DNA of 49,452 nucleotides from JBAXZR01 sp041670165 (GCA_041670165.1 JBAXZR010000008.1:1-49452), one strand, 5' to 3'; shown: positions 8,367 to 16,930, counted from the stretch's first letter. Numbers and translations: made by a program. Notes: generated by a model not told the origin, from the sequence alone.

Positions 8367-8532
8367 GTTTTTCAGTTTTCTTGAATTTAGCTTTTTTGAG
8401 TTTTATCAAACCTGTAAATTTAATTAAAATAATAGTAATAATGTTTTTATTTTCGTTTCAAAAATTTAGAAAATTTTATAATAAATTATAAACAATTACA
8501 TTCGTGGATATTTTTTTTGCTTTGTTCGTTTT

Positions 8533-8973
8533 TTACCAAAGCGGTTTTTCATGAGCATCAATTTTGTTTTTGTCATCTTGGTTCAAATTGCTTGAAATTT
8601 TTGATTCTTTAATTTTTTGCCATTCATGGAGCATGTTTATACCTTGATCAAAAAATGGAGCAGATGAAATGTTCTTAAGCACACTTTGTATTGAAAATAT
8701 TTTTTCGTCAATAAAATCATGAATTAAGCTTTTTTCATTAATAAAATATGAATCAGGAACACAGTCAAAAAACTTTTTAGCATTGTTTCCTAATTTACAA
8801 AATACAGTTTTTTGGGTTAAATCATTTATGCCTTTAAGTTGTAATCCCCTAATCTTTTGCCCATCACTAGTCAAAATTGCATAAACAAAAATTCTGCAAT
8901 CAGGATTACTCTTGAATTCTTTAAAAAAATGTTCTGCGTCAACTGTTTCATAAGATTCTTTTTCGTTATTCAT
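8533..8973 (-). CDS. Hypothetical protein
   Basis: No recognised domain. I choose ATG 8973 (146 residues) because TAGGAG lies seven bases upstream; the longer frame to ATG 9006 has no SD and its extra codons contain that SD. The predicted protein is soluble and mixed alpha/beta: an N-terminal acidic stretch, a VYAILTSDGQKIRGLQL segment that looks like a strand pair, and a polar C-terminus. It is a single gene between idi and lysC, on the opposite strand to both. Confidence 0.6.
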   Translation of the reverse strand: MNNEKESYETVDAEHFFKEFKSNPDCRIFVYAILTSDGQKIRGLQLKGINDLTQKTVFCKLGNNAKKFFDCVPDSYFINEKSLIHDFIDEKIFSIQSVLKNISSAPFFDQGINMLHEWQKIKESKISSNLNQDDKNKIDAHEKPLW

Positions 8974-9139
8974 TTTTTCTCCTATAAATTTAATATTTTT
9001 TTCCATTAATTAAATGTTAAATGCGAAATTTATCTTAAAATATATTTGACCTTTAACTAAAAATAGTTTGCTCAACTAATTTGAATTTATTTTTTTATTA
9101 ACTACTAACAAATTTTTCTAGCTCCTAATATACTGCAAT

Positions 9140-10468
9140 ATGAGTTTTACAAATGAAAAAAATAATCTTTTTTTTGTATCTAAATTCGGTGGAACAATCA
9201 TGGCTAACGCCAAGAATATTAATGGTGCAATTAAAATCATTTTAGGCGACAATAGAAGGCGTTTTGTTGTTGTTTCAGCCCCTGGGAAGAGATTTGAAAA
9301 TGATGAAAAAATCACTGATTTGTTTTATGAGTGTGTTAAGGAAGTCAAACTTTATGGAAGCACTCAAAATGCTTTTTTAAAAATTAAAAATCGATTTTCT
9401 GCACTTGTTAGACGGCTTAAAGTTGATTTTTGTTTGGAAGATGAGTTTGAGAAAATAAAAATAAATATCGAAAAAGAAACAAACTTAAACTATTCTGCTT
9501 CTCGTGGTGAATATTTAATGGCAAAAATTCTTGCCAAAAAACTTAACTTTGAATTTATCGACGCAATTGATATTATTAAATTTAAAGAAAATAATGAATT
9601 GGATTATGAAAAAACTTTTTCTTTAATTAATGAAAAGCTTAACAAGTCTTGTTCAAGAGTTGTTATTCCCGGTTTTTACGGTCAAAAACCTGATGGACAA
9701 ATTCAAACCTTTACTCGTGGCGGAAGTGATTTTACGGCAAGTCTAATCGCTGAAGCAACAAATGCATCTTTGTATGAGAATTGGAAAGATGTAAATGGAT
9801 TTCTTGCATGTGATCCAAATGTTGTAAAAAATCCCACTCAAATTTATGAGCTATCATACAAGGAACTTAGAACGCTTTCTTATATGGGAGCTTATGTTTT
9901 GCACCCTGACAGTGCAATTCCTATTAGTAAAACAAGTGTTCCTATAATAATTAAAAATGCTTTCAAACCCAAAACAAAAGGAACTCTTATTTCTTCGCAT
10001 TCTCAAGGGAAGAAACATATTATCACTGGAATTGCAGGCAAAAAAAATTATTCACTTGTTACAATTGAGAAAATCATGACAAACATTGAAGTTGATTTTT
10101 TGTTTGATGTTTTGAAAATTTTAAAAGAATTAAACATTTCTTCTGCAAGAATTGTTTCTTCTGTTGATGAAATAAGTTTGATTATTTGCGAAAATCAGTT
10201 TGTTTTAAATGAAAAAAAGTTGATTGAGCAAATTGAAGCTTTAGGTGAAAATGCTATTAAGATTGAAACTGGCAAAGCTGTTATTTGTGTTGTAAGCAAA
10301 AATATTTCCAAAATATTAGAAAGGTTATTTAAAACACTAAATCATTTTAAAATTTGCGTTAAAACAGTTGAAATTGAAAACAACTCAAGTGTCATTTTTT
10401 GCATTGATAATGAAGACTATCAAAAAACAATACAAGTCATTTACAACGAATTTTATAAAAAAATTTAA
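9140..10468 (+). CDS. lysC: Aspartate kinase
   Basis: A 442-residue kinase making aspartyl-4-phosphate, the first step towards diaminopimelate, lysine and dipicolinate. The N-terminal kinase domain carries KFGGTIMANAKNI (family norm KFGGTS), VVVSAPGKR and TRGGSDFTASLIA with WKDVNGF, all substrate-binding motifs; the C-terminal 150 residues contain two ACT-type regulatory segments (starting around VTIEKIMTNIEVDFL and ICVVSKNI). The Ser of KFGGTS is replaced by Ile, which is unusual. The gene faces the dpaA-dpaB-asd-dapA operon, so the full branch from aspartate is clustered. In Bacillus the aspartate kinase of this cluster is dapG, inside the operon. No lysine riboswitch fits in the 130-base upstream gap. 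Confidence 0.92.
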   Translation: MSFTNEKNNLFFVSKFGGTIMANAKNINGAIKIILGDNRRRFVVVSAPGKRFENDEKITDLFYECVKEVKLYGSTQNAFLKIKNRFSALVRRLKVDFCLEDEFEKIKINIEKETNLNYSASRGEYLMAKILAKKLNFEFIDAIDIIKFKENNELDYEKTFSLINEKLNKSCSRVVIPGFYGQKPDGQIQTFTRGGSDFTASLIAEATNASLYENWKDVNGFLACDPNVVKNPTQIYELSYKELRTLSYMGAYVLHPDSAIPISKTSVPIIIKNAFKPKTKGTLISSHSQGKKHIITGIAGKKNYSLVTIEKIMTNIEVDFLFDVLKILKELNISSARIVSSVDEISLIICENQFVLNEKKLIEQIEALGENAIKIETGKAVICVVSKNISKILERLFKTLNHFKICVKTVEIENNSSVIFCIDNEDYQKTIQVIYNEFYKKI

Positions 10469-10545
10469 TAATAAAACAGCAAAAATGAGTGATTTGAGAA
10501 GCTTTAATTTACTTTTGTAAAATGTGTTTTTAATTATTTTACATT

Positions 10546-10564
10546 AAAAAGCATAGCTTTTTTT
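10546..10564 (+). terminator. Short bidirectional terminator between lysC and dapA
   Basis: AAAAAGC / GCTTTTT stem of seven pairs with a three-base loop followed by T-rich sequence in the convergent gap 10469-10664. Confidence 0.4.
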
Positions 10565-10664
10565 CTACTTGACTTTAACATTTCAAAGCATGAAAAGTTA
10601 ATCTTCAATCATAAATTTTAATTGTTTTTTTAAAAATTTTTATTATATATTTTGATATTAATTT

Positions 10665-11552
10665 TTATTTAAGCAAATTCAATTTTGTCATTTCTAATTT
10701 CAATTTGTCTAACAAATCAGACTCCATAGGAGTAAGAGGCAATCTAAGCACTCCAACATTTGTGCCCATTAAGTTCAAGGCACTTTTGACAGGTATTGGA
10801 TTAACATCAGAAAAAAGTGCTTTAATTAATGGATTTACTGTCAGTTGTTTTCTTCGACTTTCAACAAAATTTCCTTCAAAAAAAGCCTTACAAATTTCGC
10901 TTATTGTTTTTGGCACAATGTTGCTTGCAACACTTATTACTCCCTTGCCACCAAGGCTCAACACTGAAAAAGTCAAGCCGTCATCACCACTATAAACATC
11001 AAAATTTTCTCCGCAAAGTCTTATAATTTCACAAATTTGCTCAATGTTTCCGCTTGCTTCCTTAACTGCAACAATGTTTTTTTGTTTAGAAAGAATATTA
11101 ACTGTTGCAGGCAACAAATTAACACCCGTTCTACTTGGCACATTGTACAATATTATCGGTAAATTTGTGTTTTCAGAAATTGCTGAGTAGTGAGCAATTA
11201 ATCCTTTTTGACTGCATTTGTTGTAATAAGGTGTAACATGCAAAAGAGCATCAACACCTAAAGATTCATACAGTTTTGAAACACTTATTGCTGTTTTGGT
11301 GTCATTGCTACCCGCACCTGCAATTACTGGAACTCTTTTGTTAACATATTCTATGGCAAATTTAATCACTTCAGTTTTTTCTTCTTGGCTCATTGTTGAA
11401 GGTTCACCAGTTGTGCCAAGAAACACGATTGCTGAAGTGCCATTTTCAATTTGAAAATCAACAAGCTCTTTAAAAACTTCAAAATTAATCTTTTCACCAT
11501 CATCAGTAAATGGCGTAACAATGGCAGTTGCACTTCCAACAAAAATGCTCAT
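10665..11552 (-). CDS. dapA: 4-hydroxy-tetrahydrodipicolinate synthase
   Basis: A 295-residue aldolase-class enzyme condensing aspartate semialdehyde with pyruvate. Seen: FLGTTGEPSTMS (residues 44-55), HVTPYYNKCSQKG, LYNVPSRTG with Tyr136, and VAVKEASGN with the Schiff-base Lys164. The length is typical. Its ATG overlaps the asd stop codon as ATGA, so translation is probably coupled, with an AAAGGAG SD inside the asd end. In spore formers the product feeds dipicolinate made by DpaAB from the same operon, as well as lysine and peptidoglycan diaminopimelate. Last gene of the operon. Confidence 0.96.
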   Translation of the reverse strand: MSIFVGSATAIVTPFTDDGEKINFEVFKELVDFQIENGTSAIVFLGTTGEPSTMSQEEKTEVIKFAIEYVNKRVPVIAGAGSNDTKTAISVSKLYESLGVDALLHVTPYYNKCSQKGLIAHYSAISENTNLPIILYNVPSRTGVNLLPATVNILSKQKNIVAVKEASGNIEQICEIIRLCGENFDVYSGDDGLTFSVLSLGGKGVISVASNIVPKTISEICKAFFEGNFVESRRKQLTVNPLIKALFSDVNPIPVKSALNLMGTNVGVLRLPLTPMESDLLDKLKLEMTKLNLLK

Positions 11553-12553
11553 TTGTTTATCTCCTTTGAAATTAATAATTCTAGTATTTGAACAGCATTT
11601 GTTGCTGCACCTTTTCGAATGTTGTCAGCAACAACCCACAAATTTATGCCACTAGGCACAGTGTTATCAATTCTTATTCTTCCAACAAAAACTTCATTTT
11701 TGTTTTCCACACTAATTGGCATTGGATATTTATTTTTGTTTATATCGTCCACCACCACAATGCCTTCAGAATTTGACAATATTTTTTTAACTTCATCAAG
11801 TGTGCAAGGTTTCTCAAATTCAACATTAATTGCTTCAGAGTGGCAATGTTTAACAGGAACACGAACGGTTGTTGCTGTGATTGAAACCAGTGGAGCATGA
11901 AGTATTTTTTTTGTTTCATTAATCATTTTGTGTTCTTCTTTTGTGTAACCATCTTCACAAAAAGAATCAATGTGCGGAAGAACATTGTTGTAAATTGGAT
12001 AAGGAAATTTTTTTGGAGCAATTCCCTTTTCGCCATTCACAAGATCTTCATAGCCTTGTTGACCTGCACCACTTACTGCTTGAAATGTTACATAAACAAT
12101 TCTTTTAATTTTGAATTTTTTGTGGAGCTCACAAAGGGCGACAACCGCTTGAATGGTGCTACAATTTGGATTTGAAATTATGTTGTTATGAAAAAAAGCA
12201 TCACAAGAATTAACTTCTGGAACAACAAGCGGAACTTCGTCATTCATTCTGAAACAGCTTGAATTGTCAATCACAACAATTCCTTGCTCGGCAAAAAAAG
12301 GTGCAAATTCTTTACTTACTGTTGTCCCTGCAGAAAACAAAGCAAAATCAATTTTTTTGTTTATAATGTTTTCTTCACAAAGCTCAAGAATTTTTATTTT
12401 TTTATCTTTAAAAATCAAAATTTTTCCTGCACTTTTTTCTGAAGCATAAAGATAGAGTTTTTTGATAGGCAAATTTCTTTCGCTCAAAACTTCAAGCATT
12501 TTTCGTCCAACCATACCTGTTGCCCCAACAATTGCAACATTAAATTTTTTCAT
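11549..12553 (-). CDS. asd: Aspartate-semialdehyde dehydrogenase
   Basis: A 334-residue NADPH-dependent enzyme that reduces aspartyl phosphate. Seen: AIVGATGMVGRKML for cofactor binding, SNPNCSTIQ with catalytic Cys131, and a later VPVKHCHSEA segment with the conserved histidine. I choose ATG 12553, with GGTGG five bases upstream; an in-frame GTG at 12562 overlaps that SD and is unlikely. Third gene of dpaA-dpaB-asd-dapA; the next gene starts within its stop codon. This order matches the Bacillus spoVF locus apart from the missing dapG position. Confidence 0.96.
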   Translation of the reverse strand: MKKFNVAIVGATGMVGRKMLEVLSERNLPIKKLYLYASEKSAGKILIFKDKKIKILELCEENIINKKIDFALFSAGTTVSKEFAPFFAEQGIVVIDNSSCFRMNDEVPLVVPEVNSCDAFFHNNIISNPNCSTIQAVVALCELHKKFKIKRIVYVTFQAVSGAGQQGYEDLVNGEKGIAPKKFPYPIYNNVLPHIDSFCEDGYTKEEHKMINETKKILHAPLVSITATTVRVPVKHCHSEAINVEFEKPCTLDEVKKILSNSEGIVVVDDINKNKYPMPISVENKNEVFVGRIRIDNTVPSGINLWVVADNIRKGAATNAVQILELLISKEINK

Positions 12554-12564
12554 TAGCGCCACCT

Positions 12565-13143
12565 TTATTTGTTTGGAATTATGACTGGTTGCAGTTGTTG
12601 TCCTTGCAAGGCTTTTTCAACAGTCGGACCAATCAATCTCAAATCAGAAATTAGTGAATTTGGCTTTTTTAAAAAATCATCTTGCCCAAATGGTACAAAA
12701 TATACATTTTTTGCTTGCATCAAAGTTCCAAGATTTTTTAAATTCAACCCCATTGCATCATTTGATGACAAACCTATAACAACAGGTTTATTGTTTCTTA
12801 AATGTGCCTTTACTGCCATTGTTACAGGTGTGTCAGTGATTGCAAGAGAAATTTTTGAAAGGGTGTTCCCCGTGCATGGAGCAACAACCATAACATCAAT
12901 TATTCCTTTTGGACCAAGTGGTTCAGCAGAAGTCAAAGTGTCAATGGGCTCATTTTGAGTTATCTCAACAACTTTTTGTCTAAAATCAGAAGCAATAAAA
13001 AATCTTGTATCTGTTTTTGCTACGGTGTATGAAAAAATTGGAACAATTTTATATCCTTCATCAATTAAATTTTTCATTTCCACAAGAATTTTTGAAAATG
13101 TGCAGAATGATCCAGTAATTGCAAAACCTAAAGTACTTTTCAT
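12565..13143 (-). CDS. dpaB: Dipicolinate synthase subunit B (SpoVFB/DpaB)
   Basis: A 192-residue flavoprotein-like subunit. The N-terminus GFAITGSFCTFSK and the segment VVAPCTGNTLSKISLAITDTPV are typical of the flavoprotein family to which DpaB belongs; together with DpaA it converts dihydrodipicolinate to dipicolinate, the Ca2+ chelator of the spore core, in the mother cell. Start at ATG 13143, preceded by GGAGG; the upstream in-frame ATG at 13158 lies on the SD itself. Starts 20 bases after the dpaA stop, so the two subunits are co-translated. Confidence 0.93.
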   Translation of the reverse strand: MKSTLGFAITGSFCTFSKILVEMKNLIDEGYKIVPIFSYTVAKTDTRFFIASDFRQKVVEITQNEPIDTLTSAEPLGPKGIIDVMVVAPCTGNTLSKISLAITDTPVTMAVKAHLRNNKPVVIGLSSNDAMGLNLKNLGTLMQAKNVYFVPFGQDDFLKKPNSLISDLRLIGPTVEKALQGQQLQPVIIPNK

Positions 13144-13162
13144 TTGTATATCCTCCATGATT

Positions 13163-13918
13163 TTATCCTTTCAAAATGCTTTCAACCATAATTTTTGCGG
13201 CACTTTTTGAACAATATTTTTGTGGTAAACTTGGCGATGGAATATATTTAAAACCAAATTGTGGAAGAAGTTCAACATTTAAGCAATTTATAGATGCAAC
13301 TTCAAAAATGACTGTTTCTTTTTTTATTTTTTTTAAAATTTCTTCAGTTAAAAATTGTTTTGGAATTGTGTTTATGATTATGTCAAAATTTCCTATTTCA
13401 CTAGAAAATTCATCTTTCAAAAATGATTTTTTTGACATGATTAAACTCTCGTTATATTCATTTTCATTGTAGGTTTGTATTGCAACATTAAACCCAAGTT
13501 TTCCAAATAGCACTACAATTGCTTTTGCAACTCTTCCGCCACCAAGAATAAGAATTGAACTTTCAAAAATAGATTTTTCATTACAACCAATAATGAGTGC
13601 CAAAACTCCTTCGGCTGTTAGCATTGCATTTTTATAGGCAAAGATTTGATCGGAAATTAAATTTGTGTACTTTATATTTTTTTTGCTCAAAATCTCTTTT
13701 GTTTCTTCAGAAACATTTCCACCAAAAACATATACAGAATTTGGCAAGGATTCCGCTTCAAGTTTTGAAAGTTTTTTTGCTGGTGAAAAAACTATTTTGT
13801 CATTCTCTTCACATTGACTTAAACCAAATATAAATTCCTTAACTGAAAGTCCTTGACTTAATAAATCAGAAAAAACATAAGCATTTCGCTTATCAGAAAG
13901 CTCTACTAAATAATTCAA
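13163..13918 (-). CDS. dpaA: Dipicolinate synthase subunit A (SpoVFA/DpaA), TTG start
   Basis: About 251 residues. The C-terminal Rossmann domain shows SILILGGGRVAKAIVVLFGK, preceded by NAMLTAEGVLA, and followed by NTIPKQFL and the closing PSLPQKYCSKSAAKIM, all in the arrangement of DpaA. The start is chosen at TTG 13918, nine bases after a perfect GGAGG; reading from there, YLVELSDKRNAYVFSDLLSQ aligns with the N-terminal Rossmann strand of SpoVFA, whereas the longer frame to TTG 13975 has no plausible SD and no homology. The usual GGD motif of the first strand is replaced by ELSD, so this domain is divergent. First gene of the operon. Confidence 0.88.
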   Translation of the reverse strand: MNYLVELSDKRNAYVFSDLLSQGLSVKEFIFGLSQCEENDKIVFSPAKKLSKLEAESLPNSVYVFGGNVSEETKEILSKKNIKYTNLISDQIFAYKNAMLTAEGVLALIIGCNEKSIFESSILILGGGRVAKAIVVLFGKLGFNVAIQTYNENEYNESLIMSKKSFLKDEFSSEIGNFDIIINTIPKQFLTEEILKKIKKETVIFEVASINCLNVELLPQFGFKYIPSPSLPQKYCSKSAAKIMVESILKG

Positions 13919-13942
13919 AATTAAAAATCCTCCATCTAAAAT

Positions 13943-13951
13943 CATCGTATG
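13943..13951 (-). promoter_or_regulatory. Possible sigma-K-like -10 element before dpaA
   Basis: CATACGATG resembles the mother-cell sigma-K/E -10 pattern (CATA, three bases, TA) with one mismatch, about 25 bases before the TTG start. No clear -35 element was found, and the site is an inference from the known mother-cell control of spoVF. Confidence 0.25.
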
Positions 13952-14267
13952 AAGCACTTGTTTAATTTGATACAAAACCTTTTCAAAAAACTATTAAAAA
14001 ATTTAATAATTATAAAAATATTATTTCAATTATATTTAAACCAATGTTTTTCTTGATTCTTGTTTGAAAATTATGTTTAAAACAATGTTTTTCTTAATTC
14101 TGTTAAAAAAGCACTTTTTTACTAAATATTATTTAGATTTTAAGGAAGGATATAAAAACAAATTTAATAGTCAAAAAAAAATAGATATTTTTGCTCCATT
14201 ATTTTTGCAAAAATACCTATCTTCTTATTTTTTCTTATTTAATTATTTTGTGAAACTAGGTTAATTA

Positions 14268-15185
14268 TTAATCAAAATCTCTTTGGAAATGATTTTGAAA
14301 AATTTCTTGAATTCTTGATTGTATATTATTTCTAAAATTTTCCATTGCTGTTTCAATTGCTTGTCTTTTTGCTTCTCTATTGGCTACATGTTGTGCATTT
14401 TTAGCATCTTGACTTGCTTTCAAAGCTGCTCTATCTTCTTGAACTTTTAATCTAAGTTCATTGATATTTGCAAGTTTTGCAGTGATTTCAGCAATTTCTT
14501 GTGTTTGTTCTGCTGTTCTATCTACCTCAGCAATTGCATTAAGTTCAGCAAGCCTATTTTGATAGTTTGTAATTAAAGTTTCAGCTGGATTTTTTGCTTT
14601 AACAAGTTCAACAAGTTCTTTGATTGATAAACTTGCAAGTTCCTCAGTTGTTTTTTCAGGGTAAGAAATTTGAACTGCTTTAATCATTCTAAGTTTTCCA
14701 GCACTTATTCCAAGAGTTTCTGCTTCAGTGATGATTGCAGCCATATCTTCAGAACTGAATGCAATTCCCCATATTCCATTATTTAACATATAACCATCAA
14801 TTCTGTTCATAAGTTTTGCTTTTAATGCGTTGGTTGAACGGTTATTCAAATTTAAAACTGAAATTAGAACTGCATTTGGATTTTCTTCTGTGGCATCTGA
14901 GTTGATGTAACCAAGTTCTGTTGCCGCAGCAACAAATAGTTCTGTTGCTTCTTCAACATTTTTGTCAACCAATGTTAGTCCATTAAGAACAAGTTCAGCA
15001 TCAGCATCTAGTGCGTTTACTCTTACAACAATTTCATTTCTGTTAACGACAAATTCAACGCTAGGATTTATGTCAACACAAACATAGCTTTCTTCAGCTT
15101 GAAGAGTGTTGAATGTAACAACTCCAATCATTACAAATCCAAAAGCGATGGCAATCAATGTTATTCCAACAATAATTTTTTTCAT
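14268..15185 (-). CDS. RsgI-N-domain membrane/secreted protein
   Basis: A 305-residue protein. Residues 1-30 are a signal peptide or anchor (IIVGITLIAIAFGFVMIGVV). Residues about 34-75 contain YVCVDINPSVEFVVNRNE followed by VVRVNALDADAELVLNG, the RsgI periplasmic/extracellular core found in anti-sigma-I factors. The C-terminal 100 residues are long charged helices rich in A, E, K and Q (KASQDAKNAQHVANREAKRQ). The usual N-terminal cytoplasmic anti-sigma segment (RsgI_N proper) is not present upstream of the transmembrane segment, so it probably does not bind a sigma factor, and no sigI gene is nearby. Its upstream region has a promoter and a possible 0A box. Function unknown. Confidence 0.75.
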   Translation of the reverse strand: MKKIIVGITLIAIAFGFVMIGVVTFNTLQAEESYVCVDINPSVEFVVNRNEIVVRVNALDADAELVLNGLTLVDKNVEEATELFVAAATELGYINSDATEENPNAVLISVLNLNNRSTNALKAKLMNRIDGYMLNNGIWGIAFSSEDMAAIITEAETLGISAGKLRMIKAVQISYPEKTTEELASLSIKELVELVKAKNPAETLITNYQNRLAELNAIAEVDRTAEQTQEIAEITAKLANINELRLKVQEDRAALKASQDAKNAQHVANREAKRQAIETAMENFRNNIQSRIQEIFQNHFQRDFD

Positions 15186-15214
15186 AATCTTCTCCTTATT
15201 TTAAATATAAATTT

Positions 15215-15243
15215 AATATACCCCTTTTAAAAAAAAATATCAA
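15215..15243 (-). promoter_or_regulatory. Promoter of the RsgI-domain gene
   Basis: On the minus strand: TTGATA (15243-15238), a 17-base spacer and TATATT (15220-15215), 30 bases before ATG 15185. Confidence 0.6.
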
Positions 15244-15248
15244 ACTTT

Positions 15249-15256
15249 TTTCGACA
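15249..15256 (-). promoter_or_regulatory. Possible 0A box (Spo0A site)
   Basis: TGTCGAAA on the minus strand, five bases upstream of the -35 element at 15238-15243. The consensus TGTCGAA is met in full. Placement just upstream of -35 is what is known for Spo0A-activated promoters, but the match is short and could be chance. Confidence 0.4.
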
Positions 15257-15456
15257 TTTTTAGTTTTTTCAAAAAATGTAAAAATTTTCTTAAAAATGAA
15301 TAGCGTCTTAGGCATGTAGAAATTTATTTTATTAAAAATTTAAAAACTTTACCATTCTATGAAAAAATCATTAATATTATAAGTAAAAAGATATATCATG
15401 TTTGATTTTTTCTAAAATTAAATAAGAAACTTATACAATATGTTTTATAGAACAAA

Positions 15457-15483
15457 AAAGACTGCTAATTATTAGCAGTCTTT
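15457..15483 (-). terminator. Terminator overlapping the stop codon of the 15472 gene
   Basis: AAAGACTGCTAA / TTAGCAGTCTTT stem of 12 pairs with a three-base loop, then T6 on the minus strand. The stop codon TAA forms part of the upstream arm, so the last three codons are in the hairpin. Confidence 0.8.
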
Positions 15484-16131
15484 ACAAGAATTGGCATTTG
15501 AATTTATAGCTATATCTAAATTTTCCTTAACCATTTCATAATATTTTTTTTCATTTGTAAATGGAAGAGCTTGAGTTCCATATGACTTCATGATTCTGCC
15601 ACTTAATAGCTTATCTTTGTCATATATAAATCCGTTTTCATTTGCGTATTTAAGTTTTCCTTTGTTAAGAACATATTCTTCATCAACTCTATCGCAAACT
15701 GAGCAAGAAACAGATTTTCGTTTTTCAACAAGCCCTTCGCAAAGCACAACAAATTCAATATGTGTTGCATTGCAACCCATAATACCTTCTCTCTTAACAT
15801 AATCAATAATGGTTCTTGTATCTTTTGAGGGAGATAAAATTGGTATAATTTCAACACCTTCATAATTGCTTTTGTCATTATCTCTAAATTTTTTAATTAA
15901 AAATTTATTTTTTGTTCTAAGAAGTTCAAAAACATTTTTATATTTTGATTTTAAAAAGTAATCATGTTTATGAATACAGTTTTTAAAATCAATTTTGTCA
16001 ATTTCAGAAATTATTTCTTGAGGCAATTCTTGAACAAAATTATAAATAATTTTGCCATCATAACCAGACTCTTTTACAAAGTTCAACCAATAGTTCAAAA
16101 TATCATTTTTAAACAATTTATTTTCATTCAT
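15472..16131 (-). CDS. Unknown protein, paralogue 1 of a tandem pair
   Basis: A 219-residue protein of unknown family. It shares with the 16286 gene the start MN-KLFKN-I-NYW--F, a middle IDKI-F stretch, the segment SCSVCDRV-EEYVLNKGKLKYA (CCCVADRV-NDFVINQQKLEHA in the partner), a GFxYDKDKLLSGRIM block (GFDNNDIHFGRIV in the partner) and KxYYEMV near the end. The protein is predicted soluble, with no signal peptide. Two cysteines in CSVC and CKDC at the very end could bind a metal. It has its own promoter and terminator. The start is ATG 16131 with GTGGAG eight bases upstream. Confidence 0.65.
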   Translation of the reverse strand: MNENKLFKNDILNYWLNFVKESGYDGKIIYNFVQELPQEIISEIDKIDFKNCIHKHDYFLKSKYKNVFELLRTKNKFLIKKFRDNDKSNYEGVEIIPILSPSKDTRTIIDYVKREGIMGCNATHIEFVVLCEGLVEKRKSVSCSVCDRVDEEYVLNKGKLKYANENGFIYDKDKLLSGRIMKSYGTQALPFTNEKKYYEMVKENLDIAINSNANSCKDC

Positions 16132-16167
16132 ATCATTATCTCCACTAAATAATATTGTACAAATATT

Positions 16168-16196
16168 ATTATATCATATTTTTTTTGTTTTTACAA
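16168..16196 (-). promoter_or_regulatory. Promoter of the 15472 gene
   Basis: TTGTAA (16196-16191), 17-base spacer, TATAAT (16173-16168) on the minus strand. Confidence 0.6.
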
Positions 16197-16236
16197 CAAA
16201 AATTTACAATTTTAATTTTAAGCTTTGTGATTTAAC

Positions 16237-16246
16237 TTTCGACAAA
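16237..16246 (-). promoter_or_regulatory. Possible 0A box upstream of the 15472 gene
   Basis: TTTGTCGAAA on the minus strand, matching the 0A consensus TTTGTCRAA over its full length, about 40 bases upstream of the -35 element. The match is strong; the position is farther upstream than in classical activated promoters. Confidence 0.4.
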
Positions 16247-16261
16247 TAGAAAAATATGATA

Positions 16262-16287
16262 AAAAACTTGCTAAGAAGCAAGTTTTT
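16262..16287 (-). terminator. Terminator at the stop codon of the 16286 gene
   Basis: AAAAACTTGCT / AGCAAGTTTTT stem of 11 pairs with a four-base loop and T-run on the minus strand. The hairpin begins directly at the TAA stop. Confidence 0.8.
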
Positions 16288-16930
16288 AGTTGAATTTTTT
16301 ACCAAATAATTTATTTGACTTTGCAATGTAATCATTAACAATTTTAAAGTATAAATTTTCAATTTTGAAATGAAAAACTTTTGTTTGATTATATCTAACA
16401 ATTCTTCCAAAATGAATATCATTGTTGTCAAAACCTTTTTTTTGAGCATGTTCAAGTTTTTGTTGATTAATTACAAAATCGTTTCCAACTCTGTCTGCAA
16501 CACAGCAACAATCCATTGTTTCAACAGCAAATCTATTTTCATAAGCAGTTATGTCAATGTTGACAAATTCGTTATTAAATGTGCCTGACTTTCTGTAAAA
16601 ATGCAACACAGGTTGTTCTTGTCCATCTTGTTTAACTGGTTTTATTAAAGGTTGAAAATACAAGATTTCTTTTTTCTCTTGATCATTTGTATCCAAAAGT
16701 TTTGTGATTTCAATTCTATCTTTCAGTTTCTTCAATATGAAAGGCATAATTTTGTTTGTTGAACAAAAACAAGAATTGTTGTCAACAAAATTAATTTTAT
16801 CAATTTCTTCAAGAATATTTTTTGGCAAAGATTCAAAAAAGTTTGCAATTACAATGCCTTCAGGTCCGCAAGAAAATCTCGCAAAATCTACCCAATAATT
16901 AAAAATTTCATTCTTAAATAATTTGTTCAT
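16286..16930 (-). CDS. Unknown protein, paralogue 2 of a tandem pair
   Basis: A 214-residue protein related over its whole length to the 15472 product, see there for the shared blocks. The variable part lies in residues 55-130, where both proteins have different lengths and charges. This copy has CCCVADRV instead of CSVCDRV and lacks the terminal CKDC, so a shared metal site is doubtful. No domain is recognised. An SD (AAGGAG) is present but unusually far, about 15 bases, from ATG 16930. The intergenic space to the next copy holds promoter, 0A-like box and this gene's terminator, showing independent transcription units rather than one operon. Confidence 0.65.
   Translation of the reverse strand: MNKLFKNEIFNYWVDFARFSCGPEGIVIANFFESLPKNILEEIDKINFVDNNSCFCSTNKIMPFILKKLKDRIEITKLLDTNDQEKKEILYFQPLIKPVKQDGQEQPVLHFYRKSGTFNNEFVNIDITAYENRFAVETMDCCCVADRVGNDFVINQQKLEHAQKKGFDNNDIHFGRIVRYNQTKVFHFKIENLYFKIVNDYIAKSNKLFGKKFN

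Noticed and set aside
9007..9139. Possible lysine riboswitch before lysC
   Set aside because: The gap is about 130 bases, AT-rich and without the conserved helices of the L box.
14064..14264. 66-codon plus-strand frame upstream of the RsgI-domain gene
   Set aside because: Poly-K/F composition typical of AT-rich non-coding DNA, no clear SD, and position in a gap that ends two leftward genes.
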